A stretch of 64,000 bases of DNA from the NCBI RefSeq assembly GCF_004025325.1, contig NZ_RSFE01000006.1, positions 1-64,000 of the forward strand. The letters run 5' to 3'. Shown here piece after piece: positions 26,308 to 35,142 of the stretch (position 1 is its first letter; the number at the start of each line of letters is the position of its first letter). This stretch comes from Pseudidiomarina gelatinasegens. GTDB taxonomy: Bacteria; Pseudomonadota; Gammaproteobacteria; Enterobacterales; Alteromonadaceae. The notes beneath the pieces are model-generated. The model worked only from the letters and a program-made list of their open reading frames with translations, had not been told where the DNA came from and made no database searches. The translations under genes were made by a program, and so were the position numbers.

Positions 26308-27047
26308 GCTGAACCCTCCGTGGTGGTTTTCAGTGACGGCTTAGGCTTACGCAAGGTGTAAACCAACAGTACTGCACCGGTTATTAAGAAAATAAAATTG
26401 GCAATAATAAACCCGCGCAGCAACCAACTCTCAATATCCACACGCTCTTCGTAATCCATAATGTGCAACATCCACATAATATCGAAACCACGCCAAAACG
26501 TGTGACGCTTGGTTACTAGTTCGCCGGTTGATGGCGAAAAGTAAAGGCTGGTGCTACCAAAGTCATCGAAATCGACCCGCCACACAGGCAAGTGATCAGG
26601 GTTAAGCTCACTTGGAGGGTTTTCGGTTAACCATTGCACTTGGCTTGCTGGCTGCTCACCCAATGCATAAATTTTTTCCGCAATAGCTTGTACGTCTGAC
26701 TGGCTAAGCTCAACCACTGCTAAACTTTGCGCGTCAACGATCTCAGCCATACCATGATGGCTAATACGATACACAGGTTGCCACTGATGATTTAACCACT
26801 GTGATGTAAGTTGAATCTGCGACGCTTCCGGATACGCCTTTAAGACATCATTGAATGGTGCCACATGGTTCGCATGTTGAATAACAGCATCATGTTGATG
26901 AACCAAGTGATCACCGTGAATAAATGGTAACTTAAAGAAAACCATGTATGCGCCGCTGATACTCCAAACTACCATTTGTAAGCCGACAATCAACGCCAAC
27001 CAGCGATGCCAAACACGCCAGCGGCTACTGGCTATTTTTACAGCCAT
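26304..27047 (-). CDS. PepSY-domain inner membrane protein
   Basis: The protein has 247 residues from the ATG at 27047, preceded by ggagag. It has an N-terminal TM (WLALIVGLQMVVWSISGAYM), a PepSY-like periplasmic domain containing VWRVDFDDFGSTSLYFSPSTGEL, the conserved RGFDIMWMLHIMDY, and a C-terminal TM (IIANFIFLITGAVLLVYTL). A His-rich stretch HGDHLVHQHDAVIQHANH follows TM1. It resembles the membrane half of the next gene, so the two may form a heterodimer. It lies downstream of the TonB receptor, separated by a terminator. Confidence 0.8.
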   Translation of the reverse strand: MAVKIASSRWRVWHRWLALIVGLQMVVWSISGAYMVFFKLPFIHGDHLVHQHDAVIQHANHVAPFNDVLKAYPEASQIQLTSQWLNHQWQPVYRISHHGMAEIVDAQSLAVVELSQSDVQAIAEKIYALGEQPASQVQWLTENPPSELNPDHLPVWRVDFDDFGSTSLYFSPSTGELVTKRHTFWRGFDIMWMLHIMDYEERVDIESWLLRGFIIANFIFLITGAVLLVYTLRKPKPSLKTTTEGSA

Positions 27048-27070
27048 AAAACTCTCCACAAAATTCTATA

Positions 27071-27101
27071 AAAAACTGCGGGAGAGCCTAAGCCCTCCCG
27101 C
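27071..27101 (-). terminator. Intrinsic terminator between TonB receptor and PepSY genes
   Basis: The stem gcgggag (27078-27084) pairs with ctcccgc (27095-27101) and, on the minus strand, is followed by a T run (plus-strand aaaaa at 27071-27075). It sits 17 bases past the receptor stop. It would let the receptor be made in excess over the two PepSY proteins. Confidence 0.75.
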
Positions 27102-27117
27102 AATTAAACGTCCAGGG

Positions 27118-29820
27118 TTAGAACGTATAACGCATTTTAACGAACAACTGACGTCCCAAAAGGTTGTAAGTCATGGTATCCGTGTTCGCATCAGTCCAGC
27201 TTTGTATAAATGGAGGTTTCTTATCAAAGACGTTGTTAATACCACCCACTAAGCTCATATTTGAATTCACAAAATAAGTGCCTTGTACGTTGTGGTAGAA
27301 CACACTTGGCGCATGGTCACCTACATCGCCTGGTGCCGCATTGATATCATCTGCGCCGCCAATATACTGAACGCTCCAATGTGCCTGCCAGTGGTCATGG
27401 TCGACCGTTACCGAAGCATTTGAGCGCCAGTTGGTGTAACTACCGCTGCCACCGGTGATTTTCCCAGCATATGCGATAGGTGTTCCGCCAGCGAATGGCG
27501 TCACGGTGTATTCATCTAAATAGCTAACTGTCCAGTTCATGGTTGTTGCAAAACCAGAAAGATCGGTTTTATAGAATACGGCCGCATCGACGCCCGACAC
27601 TTCTTCCGTTGCTGCATTCGTTGGCTGTGCCGAGAGAAAGTCAATCTCGCCCGTTAAACTGTCCCGGGTGAACTGACTGTCATCACAGAACGGATGCAAT
27701 AGGTTTTCTGAGTTGTAACATACCGATAACTTGGTTGACCCAGGAATACGCTGAATCGCGTTCTCGATGTCAATTTTGTAATAATCGACGGTGAACTGCA
27801 GATTATCTGCAAATGGCGCATCCCATACCACCCCAGCGGTAAAGGTTTTGGCATCTTCCGGTTCAAGGTTTGGATTACCGCCAACCGTTGTCAATACGGT
27901 TGAGCCTAATTGGGTGTAACCAGATGGCACGCCAGCCGCCTGGCAGTTTGCCGCTACTACTGGATCTTTTCCAGGTTGATCCCAGCCGTCGCACGGGTCA
28001 GTTGTGGTTAAGTTACCTTCAGCCACGCCACCAAATAATTCTGGAATATTCGGAACACGAAACGCTGTAGAACGCGTTGCTCGCAACTTCAATGAGTCAT
28101 TTAGTTGCCAGTGCAGGCTGGCTTTATAGTTACCGTCGCTACCAAAGGTATCGTAATCACTGTAACGGTATGCCAGCTCTAAGTTAACTTCCTTAGCAAA
28201 GGCCTTATCGGATAACAACGGTAGCGCAGTTTCGACATACACCTCGTCGACGCTATAGCTGCCATCAATTGGGTCGGCCTGGTTGGTATTCATAACGCCA
28301 GCAACAACTGCTGAATCTGGATTACGCCAGCCTTTCTCTTTTCGATGCTCAATACCAAACGCAACTGGCACGTAACCAGAAGGCAATTCAAACAAATCGC
28401 CCGTAATGCTCGCTGTTATTGAGCGCTGCTCATTGCCGCCCTCGGAATCAGTACGGAACATAATATAATCAACCGCATCTTGGCCAAAGCCGCCAAAACC
28501 GAGTAAATCGAGGCATGGAATGCCTGCCTGTCCACATTGGTCAGGGTCAATAGCACGATTCAGTCGCTCCATATTGGCAATATTAGTAGCACCATCAATA
28601 CCTGAAGTACGGCCGAAGTTGTAAGCAACTTCCCAGTTCCAATTCGCAGCCAGTGTGCCATTTAAGCCACCAACAAAACGCCACGTGTTCACGTCTTGGA
28701 AGAACTCACGAGGTCCAGCTTCAAGCAAGCGACGACTATCAAGACGAATCGCCTCGCCAGTCGGATTATCTGGGTGATCACTTGCATACTCAATGCCACC
28801 AACTGTTCCTGAAGTTGCTAGCTGGTTTGAGCGACGGTTGTTGTAAAGGACTTCGACAAATCCGTAGGTATCGCCTGTTAGACGATAGTCTGCAAATGTC
28901 GAGAAATTCCAGTTGGTAATTGGGTTAACTGAGTTCAGTTGAGAAAAGAAATCAAAGTTATGCTTGGCTGGGTCGTACGGTTCATAGAAATCGCTATCAC
29001 CACCCGGCTCTTGATTGAAGTTGATACGGCTGCCCGCATCAGGTCCGGTCAATACTGTTGCGCGGCCGCCAATGGTGCTTGAACTACCGAAGCAACCCAG
29101 TTCGCCTGGAGAAACTTCGGCTAATGCACAACCAGCTTGCTCTTGCATATTGTAGGCATCACTTGAACGGTAGCCCACGGTACCCACAATTCGGGCACGA
29201 TTCGTACTTGCACCAAATACCGTATTAATCGCTCTTTCTTCGGCATCACCGCTGTCTGTGGCACCAACGCGGGCGTCAACTGAAAAGCCTTCATAGCTTT
29301 TGCGCGTAATAATATTCACCACGCCAGCAACAGCGTCGGCACCATAAATAGCTGATGCACCATCTTTAAGTACTTCAATGCGCTCAATCATCTCAACAGG
29401 AATCATATTCAGGTCAACACTACTGTTGGCACCGGTACCGCCGTTGACAACACGGCGGCCATTAAGAAGAACCAGCGTGCGGTTAATACCTAAACCACGT
29501 AAGTTGACCTGCGCGGTTCCCCAGCCATTACTGGTCCAGTAAGCGTTGCTTTGGCCACCAGCCGCGCCTGCCGAAGCTGACATGCGCTGTAAAATAACTT
29601 CTAACGAGTTCACGCCTGAGTTCTCAAGATCTTCCGCAGTGAAAACTTGAACCGGCGCAGCACTTTCAGCTTCGGTGCGCTGCAATCGAGAACCGGTTAC
29701 CGTAACGCGCTCTACTTTTTCTTCTTCAACTTGTTGTTGGGTGTCTTGAGCTATAGTTTGAGTGGGTAATAGCAACGCAGTTAGTGCAGTTGCCACACCT
29801 GATAAGGCGAATTTTTTCAT
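27118..29820 (-). CDS. TonB-dependent outer membrane receptor
   Basis: The protein has 900 residues from the ATG at 29820, which has an aggggac ribosome site. A TTG-type extension to 29844 is unlikely. It has a signal peptide ending near TIAQ, a TonB box region (EKVERVTVTGSR), a plug domain with VNLRGLGINRTLVLLNGRR and YGADAVAGVVNIITRKSYEGF, and a 22-strand barrel ending in Phe (LFVKMRYTF). The plug type is common in Alteromonadales receptors of unknown ligand. The downstream reductase pair suggests a metal or metal-chelate substrate. I saw no clear Fur box. Confidence 0.93.
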   Translation of the reverse strand: MKKFALSGVATALTALLLPTQTIAQDTQQQVEEEKVERVTVTGSRLQRTEAESAAPVQVFTAEDLENSGVNSLEVILQRMSASAGAAGGQSNAYWTSNGWGTAQVNLRGLGINRTLVLLNGRRVVNGGTGANSSVDLNMIPVEMIERIEVLKDGASAIYGADAVAGVVNIITRKSYEGFSVDARVGATDSGDAEERAINTVFGASTNRARIVGTVGYRSSDAYNMQEQAGCALAEVSPGELGCFGSSSTIGGRATVLTGPDAGSRINFNQEPGGDSDFYEPYDPAKHNFDFFSQLNSVNPITNWNFSTFADYRLTGDTYGFVEVLYNNRRSNQLATSGTVGGIEYASDHPDNPTGEAIRLDSRRLLEAGPREFFQDVNTWRFVGGLNGTLAANWNWEVAYNFGRTSGIDGATNIANMERLNRAIDPDQCGQAGIPCLDLLGFGGFGQDAVDYIMFRTDSEGGNEQRSITASITGDLFELPSGYVPVAFGIEHRKEKGWRNPDSAVVAGVMNTNQADPIDGSYSVDEVYVETALPLLSDKAFAKEVNLELAYRYSDYDTFGSDGNYKASLHWQLNDSLKLRATRSTAFRVPNIPELFGGVAEGNLTTTDPCDGWDQPGKDPVVAANCQAAGVPSGYTQLGSTVLTTVGGNPNLEPEDAKTFTAGVVWDAPFADNLQFTVDYYKIDIENAIQRIPGSTKLSVCYNSENLLHPFCDDSQFTRDSLTGEIDFLSAQPTNAATEEVSGVDAAVFYKTDLSGFATTMNWTVSYLDEYTVTPFAGGTPIAYAGKITGGSGSYTNWRSNASVTVDHDHWQAHWSVQYIGGADDINAAPGDVGDHAPSVFYHNVQGTYFVNSNMSLVGGINNVFDKKPPFIQSWTDANTDTMTYNLLGRQLFVKMRYTF

Positions 29821-29888
29821 AGTGTCCCCTGAATATATTTTCATTGTTATTTCGTGTGGTAGTTATTGACCAACCCTACAGCCCAACT

Positions 29889-30083
29889 GAGTTGTCTATA
29901 CAGCTACAACATAGCTAGTTTTAGCAGGCTGTAAAGTGGAAAATCTCGCAAGTTGTCTATTTTTAAGGCTTATAGCGTGGTTGTATAGTCAACTCTGCAT
30001 ATGATGGATGGCAGTTTAACTTGTTATTTTCTGCGAAAATTTCGCGAGGTTGGGAGGGCATGAAAAAAAAGTTGTCGAACTAT
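29889..30083. promoter_or_regulatory. Repeated gttgtctat motif upstream of the TonB receptor
   Basis: The unit gagttgtctata occurs at 29889-29900, caagttgtctat at 29949-29960, the inverted form tatagtcaactc at 29984-29995 (11 of 12 match), and a variant agttgtcgaactat at 30070-30083. A separate perfect palindrome gcgaaa-a-tttcgc lies at 30033-30045. The 411-base AT-rich gap has no gene. These repeats look like operator sites for an unknown regulator of the receptor or of the CNNM gene. Confidence 0.5.
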
Positions 30084-30231
30084 CCATTAAATAGCGATGA
30101 ATAGAACCAATAAATAAGTGAATAGTTATTCACGCTAACGTTAACGTAAACTCGGTTCTGCCGAAAATCATTACGTTGTTATTGTGAAATCGGCGACTCT
30201 TTGCGAGAATTCAGCATCGAAATAACCATTT

Positions 30232-31272
30232 GTGAGCCTCATGTTTTTATTAATTGTCTTTGCATTTATTGCTGTAGGCATCTCGTTTATCTGCTCCATT
30301 CTTGAAGCCGCTTTACTGTCTATTACGCCAAGCTATATCGCGCAGCTTCGAGAGCAGCGCCCTAAGTTGCACGCCAAGCTGGCTAAGCTCAAACACAATA
30401 TCGACCGCCCACTGGCTGCAATTTTAACGCTCAATACCGTAGCGCACACCGCCGGCGCGGCTGGTGTGGGTGCGCAAGTTGGTGTGGTGTTTGGTGACGG
30501 TTATTTGGCTGTAGCGTCTGCGGTTATGACCGTGCTTATTTTGGTACTCTCAGAAATTCTACCGAAAACCATTGGCGCGAAATTCTGGCGCCAGCTAGCA
30601 CCTTTATTGCCTGGAACTTTGAATTTCCTAATCAATAGCTTGCGCCCGTTTATCTGGCTTTCTGATCAAATTACCAAACGCATTGGCGGTGAAGAAAACA
30701 TTGATGTGCGCTCAGAAATTAAAGCGTTGGCAATTCTCGGGCATGAACAAAAGTTAATCGACACCGACGAGCGTCGTGTGATTGGTAATATTCTCGACTT
30801 GCACACCATTCGTGTTCGCGACGTGATGACGCCACGTACGGTATGTGAATCGGTGCGCCCCGACGAAACCATCAGCGAGTTCCTGTACCGCGCCAAAACA
30901 ATGCCCTATTCACGCTTCCCGGTGATTGATGCCGACGAAGTGCCGCACGGAATTATCTTACGTAACGAGGCTTTAGAAGCGGAAACCGATAAAACCGTCA
31001 ACCAATTGAGCCGCAACGTTGAAGTGGTGAGCGAAACCGTGAACGTTGAAAAGCTCATGACGCTGCTGATTCAGAAACGTCAGCACATGGCCTTGGTATT
31101 CGACGAACATGGCACATGGATGGGTTTGGTAACGCTTGAGGACATTATTGAAACCATATTGGGGCAGCCAATTATGGATGAAACAGATACGATTCCGAGT
31201 CTGCGCCGTTACGCGCAGCAGCGCTGGGACAAGCGTCTCAAGCAAGAAGAGCCCCCAGAGGACGCCCAATAA
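30232..31272 (+). CDS. CNNM/DUF21 and CBS-domain membrane protein
   Basis: The 346-residue protein has an N-terminal DUF21 region with three or four TMs (FLLIVFAFIAVGISFICSIL; LILVLSEILPKTIGAKFW) and a CBS pair (VRDVMTPRTVCESV; LVFDEHGTWMGLVTLEDIIE). It lacks the C-terminal CorC_HlyC domain. Relatives transport or sense Mg2+ or Co2+. The start could be the GTG at 30232 or the ATG at 30241, neither with a strong ribosome site. It is divergent from the TonB receptor and upstream of typA. Confidence 0.88.
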   Translation: MSLMFLLIVFAFIAVGISFICSILEAALLSITPSYIAQLREQRPKLHAKLAKLKHNIDRPLAAILTLNTVAHTAGAAGVGAQVGVVFGDGYLAVASAVMTVLILVLSEILPKTIGAKFWRQLAPLLPGTLNFLINSLRPFIWLSDQITKRIGGEENIDVRSEIKALAILGHEQKLIDTDERRVIGNILDLHTIRVRDVMTPRTVCESVRPDETISEFLYRAKTMPYSRFPVIDADEVPHGIILRNEALEAETDKTVNQLSRNVEVVSETVNVEKLMTLLIQKRQHMALVFDEHGTWMGLVTLEDIIETILGQPIMDETDTIPSLRRYAQQRWDKRLKQEEPPEDAQ

Positions 31273-31339
31273 AGCGTTACCTAAGCCCTCTCTCAGGTTA
31301 CTCCACGTAAAAAAGCTAGCGTGTGAGGGCCTGCACGCG

Positions 31340-31345
31340 TATAAT
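31340..31345 (+). promoter_or_regulatory. Candidate -10 element for typA
   Basis: A perfect tataat lies about 86 bases upstream of the typA ATG. The -35 region is not well conserved. Confidence 0.4.
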
Positions 31346-31430
31346 ACGCCGCTATTTTAACCAATGGTGGAACACCACCCGCGGTGCTCTACTTTTGGGT
31401 ACACACCTCGCGTTTTTACAGGCTTTATCA

Positions 31431-33272
31431 ATGACAATTCAAGCAACAGAACTTTCCAAGCTGCGTAATATTGCAATTATTGCGCACGTTGACCATGGCA
31501 AAACAACCCTGGTTGATACCCTTCTGCAGCAATCGGGCACGCTCGAAAGCCGCGGTGGCGCTGAAGAGCGCGTCATGGACTCCAACGATCTTGAGAAAGA
31601 GCGTGGCATTACCATTTTGGCGAAAAACACAGCGGTAAACTACAACGACTACCGTATCAACATTCTGGACACTCCAGGTCACGCCGATTTCGGCGGTGAA
31701 GTTGAGCGTGTTATGTCAATGGCTGACTCAGTATTGTTGGTTGTTGACGCGGTTGACGGCCCAATGCCACAAACCCGCTTCGTAACCCAAAAAGCGTTTT
31801 CTCACGGCTTGAAGCCAATTGTTGTTGTGAACAAAATTGACCGTCCGGGCGCACGCCCTGATTGGGTTGTTGACCAAGTATTCGATTTATTCGACAACTT
31901 AGGTGCAACTGACGAACAGCTCGACTTCCCTGTGGTTTATGCATCAGCGTTAAACGGCTGGGCGACTCTTGATTACAACAACGTAACCGACAACATGACC
32001 GCCTTGTTCGAAACCATTTTGGACAAAGTGTCACCACCTGATGCTGACCGTGACGGTGCGTTACAGATGCAAATTTCACAGCTTGATTATTCAAGCTACG
32101 TGGGCATCATCGGTATCGGTCGTATTAAGCGCGGTACCTTGAAGCTTAACCAGCAGGTCACCATTGTGGGTGCTGATGGCTCGAAACGTAACGGCAAAGT
32201 AGGCCAGATCTTTGGTTACTTGGGCCTTGACCGCATTGACACCGACCAAGCAAGTGCTGGTGACATTGTTGCGGTAACCGGCTTGGGTGAATTGAAAATT
32301 TCTGACACCGTGTGTGCCGCAGGTGCTGTAGAAGCATTGCCAGCGCTAACCGTTGACGAGCCAACCGTAACCATGACCTTCCAGGTAAACACCTCACCGT
32401 TTGCAGGTAAAGAAGGTAAGTTCGTAACTTCGCGCCAAATTCTTGAGCGCTTGCAACAAGAATTGAGGCACAACGTTGCGTTGCGCGTTGAAGAAACTGA
32501 CAACCCTGATCGCTTCCGTGTTTCAGGCCGTGGTGAACTGCACTTGGGCGTGTTGATTGAAAACATGCGTCGTCAAGGTTTCGAATTAGCGGTGTCACGT
32601 CCAGAAGTAATTTTGAAAGAAGAAAACGGTGTAACGCTTGAGCCGTTTGAAAACTTGACCATTGATATCGAAGAGCAGCATCAAGGCTCAGTCATGGAAA
32701 AACTCGGCATCCGTAAAGCGGAAATGACCGACATGACCCCAGATGGTAAAGGCCGTGTGCGTATCGACTTTACCGTTCCAAGCCGTGGCTTGATTGGGTT
32801 CCAAACTGAATTTATGACGCTCACTTCAGGTTCTGGCTTAATGTATAAGACCTTTGACCATTACGGCCCGCATAAAGGCGGCAAAATTGGTCAACGTGTC
32901 AACGGTGTCTTAATTTCAAATGCCACTGGTAAAGCATTAACCTATGCACTTTTCAACTTGCAAGAACGTGGTAAGTTGATGACTGCTCACGGTGATGAAG
33001 TCTACGAAGGACAAATCATTGGCGTACATAACCGCGGTAATGACTTAACCGTGAACTGTCTGAAAGGCAAGCAGCTAACCAACGTGCGAGCTTCAGGAAC
33101 GGATGATGCCTTGACCTTGTCACCGCCGATTCGCTTAACGCTTGAGCAAGCACTTGAGTTTATCGATGACGATGAGCTGGTAGAAATCACGCCGAAATCG
33201 ATTCGTATTCGCAAGCGTTTACTCACTGAGAACGACCGCAAGCGCGCTGGCCGTAGCAGCAAAGAAGACTAA
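31431..33272 (+). CDS. typA: Ribosome-associated GTPase TypA/BipA
   Basis: The 613-residue translational GTPase aids ribosome assembly and stress or cold adaptation. Motifs are G1 AHVDHGKT, G3 DTPGHADF, G4 NKIDRPGA, then EF-G-like domains and the BipA-specific C-terminal domain ([20 protein letters not shown]). I start at the ATG 31431 ([17 protein letters not shown]). The upstream 36 codons of the open frame have no family similarity and contain the promoter. The gene is followed by a strong terminator. Confidence 0.97.
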   Translation: MTIQATELSKLRNIAIIAHVDHGKTTLVDTLLQQSGTLESRGGAEERVMDSNDLEKERGITILAKNTAVNYNDYRINILDTPGHADFGGEVERVMSMADSVLLVVDAVDGPMPQTRFVTQKAFSHGLKPIVVVNKIDRPGARPDWVVDQVFDLFDNLGATDEQLDFPVVYASALNGWATLDYNNVTDNMTALFETILDKVSPPDADRDGALQMQISQLDYSSYVGIIGIGRIKRGTLKLNQQVTIVGADGSKRNGKVGQIFGYLGLDRIDTDQASAGDIVAVTGLGELKISDTVCAAGAVEALPALTVDEPTVTMTFQVNTSPFAGKEGKFVTSRQILERLQQELRHNVALRVEETDNPDRFRVSGRGELHLGVLIENMRRQGFELAVSRPEVILKEENGVTLEPFENLTIDIEEQHQGSVMEKLGIRKAEMTDMTPDGKGRVRIDFTVPSRGLIGFQTEFMTLTSGSGLMYKTFDHYGPHKGGKIGQRVNGVLISNATGKALTYALFNLQERGKLMTAHGDEVYEGQIIGVHNRGNDLTVNCLKGKQLTNVRASGTDDALTLSPPIRLTLEQALEFIDDDELVEITPKSIRIRKRLLTENDRKRAGRSSKED

Positions 33273-33310
33273 TTTTTGCTGAGCCTTAGCTCAATCTTAC
33301 GTATCAAAAA

Positions 33311-33334
33311 AAGAGCACCTTTTCAGGTGCTCTT
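33311..33334. terminator. Bidirectional terminator after typA
   Basis: The arms aagagcacct (33311-33320) and aggtgctctt (33325-33334) pair perfectly around a tttc loop. They are flanked by an A run on the left and tttt on the right, so the hairpin can stop typA and the minus-strand small genes. Confidence 0.9.
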
Positions 33335-33340
33335 TTCATA

Positions 33341-33421
33341 TTAGTCGCTTCTATTTTTCTTTTCGCGACGTTTTTCTTTTAGCGTCTTCTGTGGTTTTTT
33401 CTTCTGCTTCTCTTTACTCAT
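33341..33421 (-). CDS. 26-residue Lys-rich small protein
   Basis: The frame runs from an ATG (33419-33421) to TAA and encodes MSKEKQKKKPQKTLKEKRR plus seven further residues. A gaggga ribosome site lies about eight bases upstream. It ends just before the bidirectional terminator. Short proteins with a TLKEKR core are found in other gammaproteobacteria. I believe this is one, but the function is unknown. Basic charge suggests nucleic-acid or ribosome contact, which is an inference. Confidence 0.6.
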   Translation of the reverse strand: MSKEKQKKKPQKTLKEKRREKKNRSD

Positions 33422-33435
33422 GACTACTTCCCTCA

Positions 33436-33822
33436 TCAGTTGAGTGCGATTAAGCACCAGTGGCTTTCACTGGCACGAACAGTAACTGTGAATACCGCGC
33501 CCAAGGGCACCGAAAGCAGTGCCAAACCCATAGGGGAAAGGTAAGAAACTTTTCCTTGTGTGGGGTTGGCACTGCTTGGCTCGACCAGGGTAAAACGCAA
33601 AATGGCGGGCGTGTTATCACAGTGGGTTTGGCGAATCACCACCGACGAACCTACGCGCACGCGTAAGCTCATGTTCGAGCGGGGTAATTCGGCACGTTCT
33701 AGGCGTTGAAAAAGCTCCGCCAAGACCAAGGGATCGTGTAAAACACGATACTGCTGACATTGGAAAATACGATGGTTAAAACATTGCGATGAGTCACAAT
33801 GACCCAATACACGCGCAAGCAC
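33436..33822 (-). CDS. GreA/Rnk C-terminal-domain protein
   Basis: The protein has 128 residues from a GTG start with an excellent taggag site. Residues about 54-115 match the FKBP-like C-terminal domain of GreA/GreB/Rnk: VRVGSSVVIRQT and GKVSYLSPMGLALLSVPLGAVFTVTV. The N-terminal 50 residues (MLARVLGHCDSSQCFNH) differ from the Gre coiled coil, as in Rnk, so it may bind RNA polymerase without cleavage-stimulating activity. It lies 15 bases before the 26-residue gene and is likely cotranscribed with it. Confidence 0.7.
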   Translation of the reverse strand: MLARVLGHCDSSQCFNHRIFQCQQYRVLHDPLVLAELFQRLERAELPRSNMSLRVRVGSSVVIRQTHCDNTPAILRFTLVEPSSANPTQGKVSYLSPMGLALLSVPLGAVFTVTVRASESHWCLIALN

Positions 33823-33886
33823 GGCTTTTCTCCTACCGAACTAAAACACGAAAATTAAAATATGGTTTTTGGGAATACAGACATGT

Positions 33887-33910
33887 GCCGATTGCAGGAA
33901 TGCAATCGGC
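33887..33910 (-). other. Perfect 10-base-pair hairpin with short loop after a 17-residue ORF
   Basis: The arms gccgattgca (33887-33896) and tgcaatcggc (33901-33910) pair perfectly around a four-base loop (ggaa on the plus strand, ttcc on the minus). It lies immediately after the stop codon of the small ORF. On the minus strand it is not followed by a T run, so it is more like a stable structure or processing site than a classic terminator. Confidence 0.6.
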
Positions 33911-33964
33911 TTAATTTGGAAAGGTGAGCGCGGTACTCAAAATTGAATAATCGTACTTAAACAT
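33911..33964 (-). CDS. Possible 17-residue peptide MFKYDYSILSTALTFPN
   Basis: An ATG at 33962-33964 preceded by an aagagga ribosome site at good spacing opens a 17-codon frame ending in TAA at the foot of a perfect hairpin. The arrangement of site, short frame and hairpin argues for a real small protein or leader peptide. It reads towards the Rnk-like gene. I do not recognise the sequence. Confidence 0.4.
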   Translation of the reverse strand: MFKYDYSILSTALTFPN

Positions 33965-34039
33965 GGTGGTCCTCTTAATCTGGAGGCAACCATAGCCCTT
34001 CGCTATCGGAAAGGCAAGCTGAATAAGCTAGGGAGAATT

Positions 34040-34696
34040 TTAGAGCATCTGCGGTTGCGGCAACACGAAATAAAACACTGAAAGGAAGTGTAGAACGCTG
34101 CCAACCAACACGAATAGATGCCAAATGGCATGGTGAAAGCGCAGCGATTTCCATACATAAAACACAACACCGAAGGTGTAGGCCAGGCCGCCAGCCAGGA
34201 GCAACCACAAACCGCCGGCTGCGACGTTCTCTAGCATCGGCTTAATCACGATAAGTGCCATCCAGCCTAAGCCCAGATAAAGGCTCAGCGACAGCCACTT
34301 TTTACGCTCCGCAATGGCCAGCTCAAGCACCACACCAATAATCGCGATGCCCCACACCACGCCGAGCAATGACCAGCCCCAAACACCACGCAAACTGACC
34401 AGTGCAAATGGGGTGTAAGTACCTGCTATGAGTACGTAAATGGCCGCGTGGTCCATTTGCTGGAAGAAAGCTTTAATGCGCGGCCACGGAAACGCGTGAT
34501 AAAAGGTGGATGAGGTATACAGTAGAATCAGGCTGGCACCATAGATGCTGGCACTGACCACGTGGTAAGTGTCGCCATAGCTAACCGCCCACACCAACAT
34601 GAACACCAAGCCAACAATGGCAGCTATCGCCCCAACACCATGGGTAAGCGCATGCGCCACTTCTTCTGCTACGCTGTAGCCTTCTGCATTACTCAC
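34040..34696 (-). CDS. Hemolysin III/YqfA-type (PAQR superfamily) membrane protein
   Basis: The 218-residue protein has about seven TMs and the family residues: EEVAHALTHGVGAIAA, SSTFYHAFP, DHAAIYVLIAGTYTPFAL and the C-terminal HAIWHLFVLVGSVLHFLSVF. The conserved His/Asp residues match the zinc site of PAQR proteins. E. coli YqfA has been linked to membrane fatty-acid balance. It follows the DUF3081 gene by 13 bases and is probably cotranscribed with it. Confidence 0.92.
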   Translation of the reverse strand: MSNAEGYSVAEEVAHALTHGVGAIAAIVGLVFMLVWAVSYGDTYHVVSASIYGASLILLYTSSTFYHAFPWPRIKAFFQQMDHAAIYVLIAGTYTPFALVSLRGVWGWSLLGVVWGIAIIGVVLELAIAERKKWLSLSLYLGLGWMALIVIKPMLENVAAGGLWLLLAGGLAYTFGVVFYVWKSLRFHHAIWHLFVLVGSVLHFLSVFYFVLPQPQML

Positions 34697-34709
34697 AATT
34701 CATTCCTAC

Positions 34710-34994
34710 CTATTCTTCGCCACGCTCTGGGGTGTAATGCCCCTTACTGATGTTCTCAAGCGCTTTCATAAAGTTTTCAAACTGACGCTCATTGTCGTAG
34801 TCCAAATGGTACTTGTTGTGAAACTCGAGCCGCATTTTTACGCCTTGCCCTTCAAGGTACACCGTATAACCGTCAAAATCGGTATAACCAGTAATGCCCT
34901 CTAGAGTGCGACGCCCTTCGTCGTCCGCTTTGCCGTACTCATGGATGGTTTCAAAAGCATCAAGCACGAGCCGTTGGTCAATATCATTTTTCAT
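34710..34994 (-). CDS. DUF3081 family protein
   Basis: The protein has 94 residues and matches DUF3081: MKNDIDQRLVLDAFETIHEYG, then GITGYTDFDGYTVYLEGQGV and LEFHNKYHLDYDNERQFENFM. The family is cytoplasmic and found mainly in marine gammaproteobacteria, with no known role. A strong gaaggaggt site precedes the ATG. It is divergent from the TetR gene and shares its operator region. Confidence 0.85.
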   Translation of the reverse strand: MKNDIDQRLVLDAFETIHEYGKADDEGRRTLEGITGYTDFDGYTVYLEGQGVKMRLEFHNKYHLDYDNERQFENFMKALENISKGHYTPERGEE

Positions 34995-35068
34995 GGTCGA
35001 CCTCCTTCCTAAGTAAGAGACTTCTACAGCATAACATCGTTTATTCGTGTATTTGTTGATCTTTCTTC

Positions 35069-35098
35069 AAACAAACATACATACATGCATGTTTGTTT
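35069..35098. promoter_or_regulatory. Perfect palindromic TetR-family operator
   Basis: The arms aaacaaacat (35069-35078) and atgtttgttt (35089-35098) are perfect complements around a ten-base spacer. The size and tacat-rich content resemble AcrR/TtgR-type operators. The site overlaps the likely -35 of the TetR gene (tataat at 35108-35113) and lies 75 bases upstream of the divergent DUF3081 gene. Confidence 0.8.
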
Positions 35099-35142
35099 AA
35101 TTTCGATTATAATACAACCACTACTACGTAATGAGGTGACTT

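Noticed and set aside
31323-31430. N-terminal extension of typA by 36 codons
   Set aside because: The extension has no family similarity and contains the tataat element. The ATG at 31431 starts at the conserved sequence.
32158-32598. 146-codon minus-strand frame
   Set aside because: It lies wholly within typA on the opposite strand and has a low-complexity, shadow-like composition.
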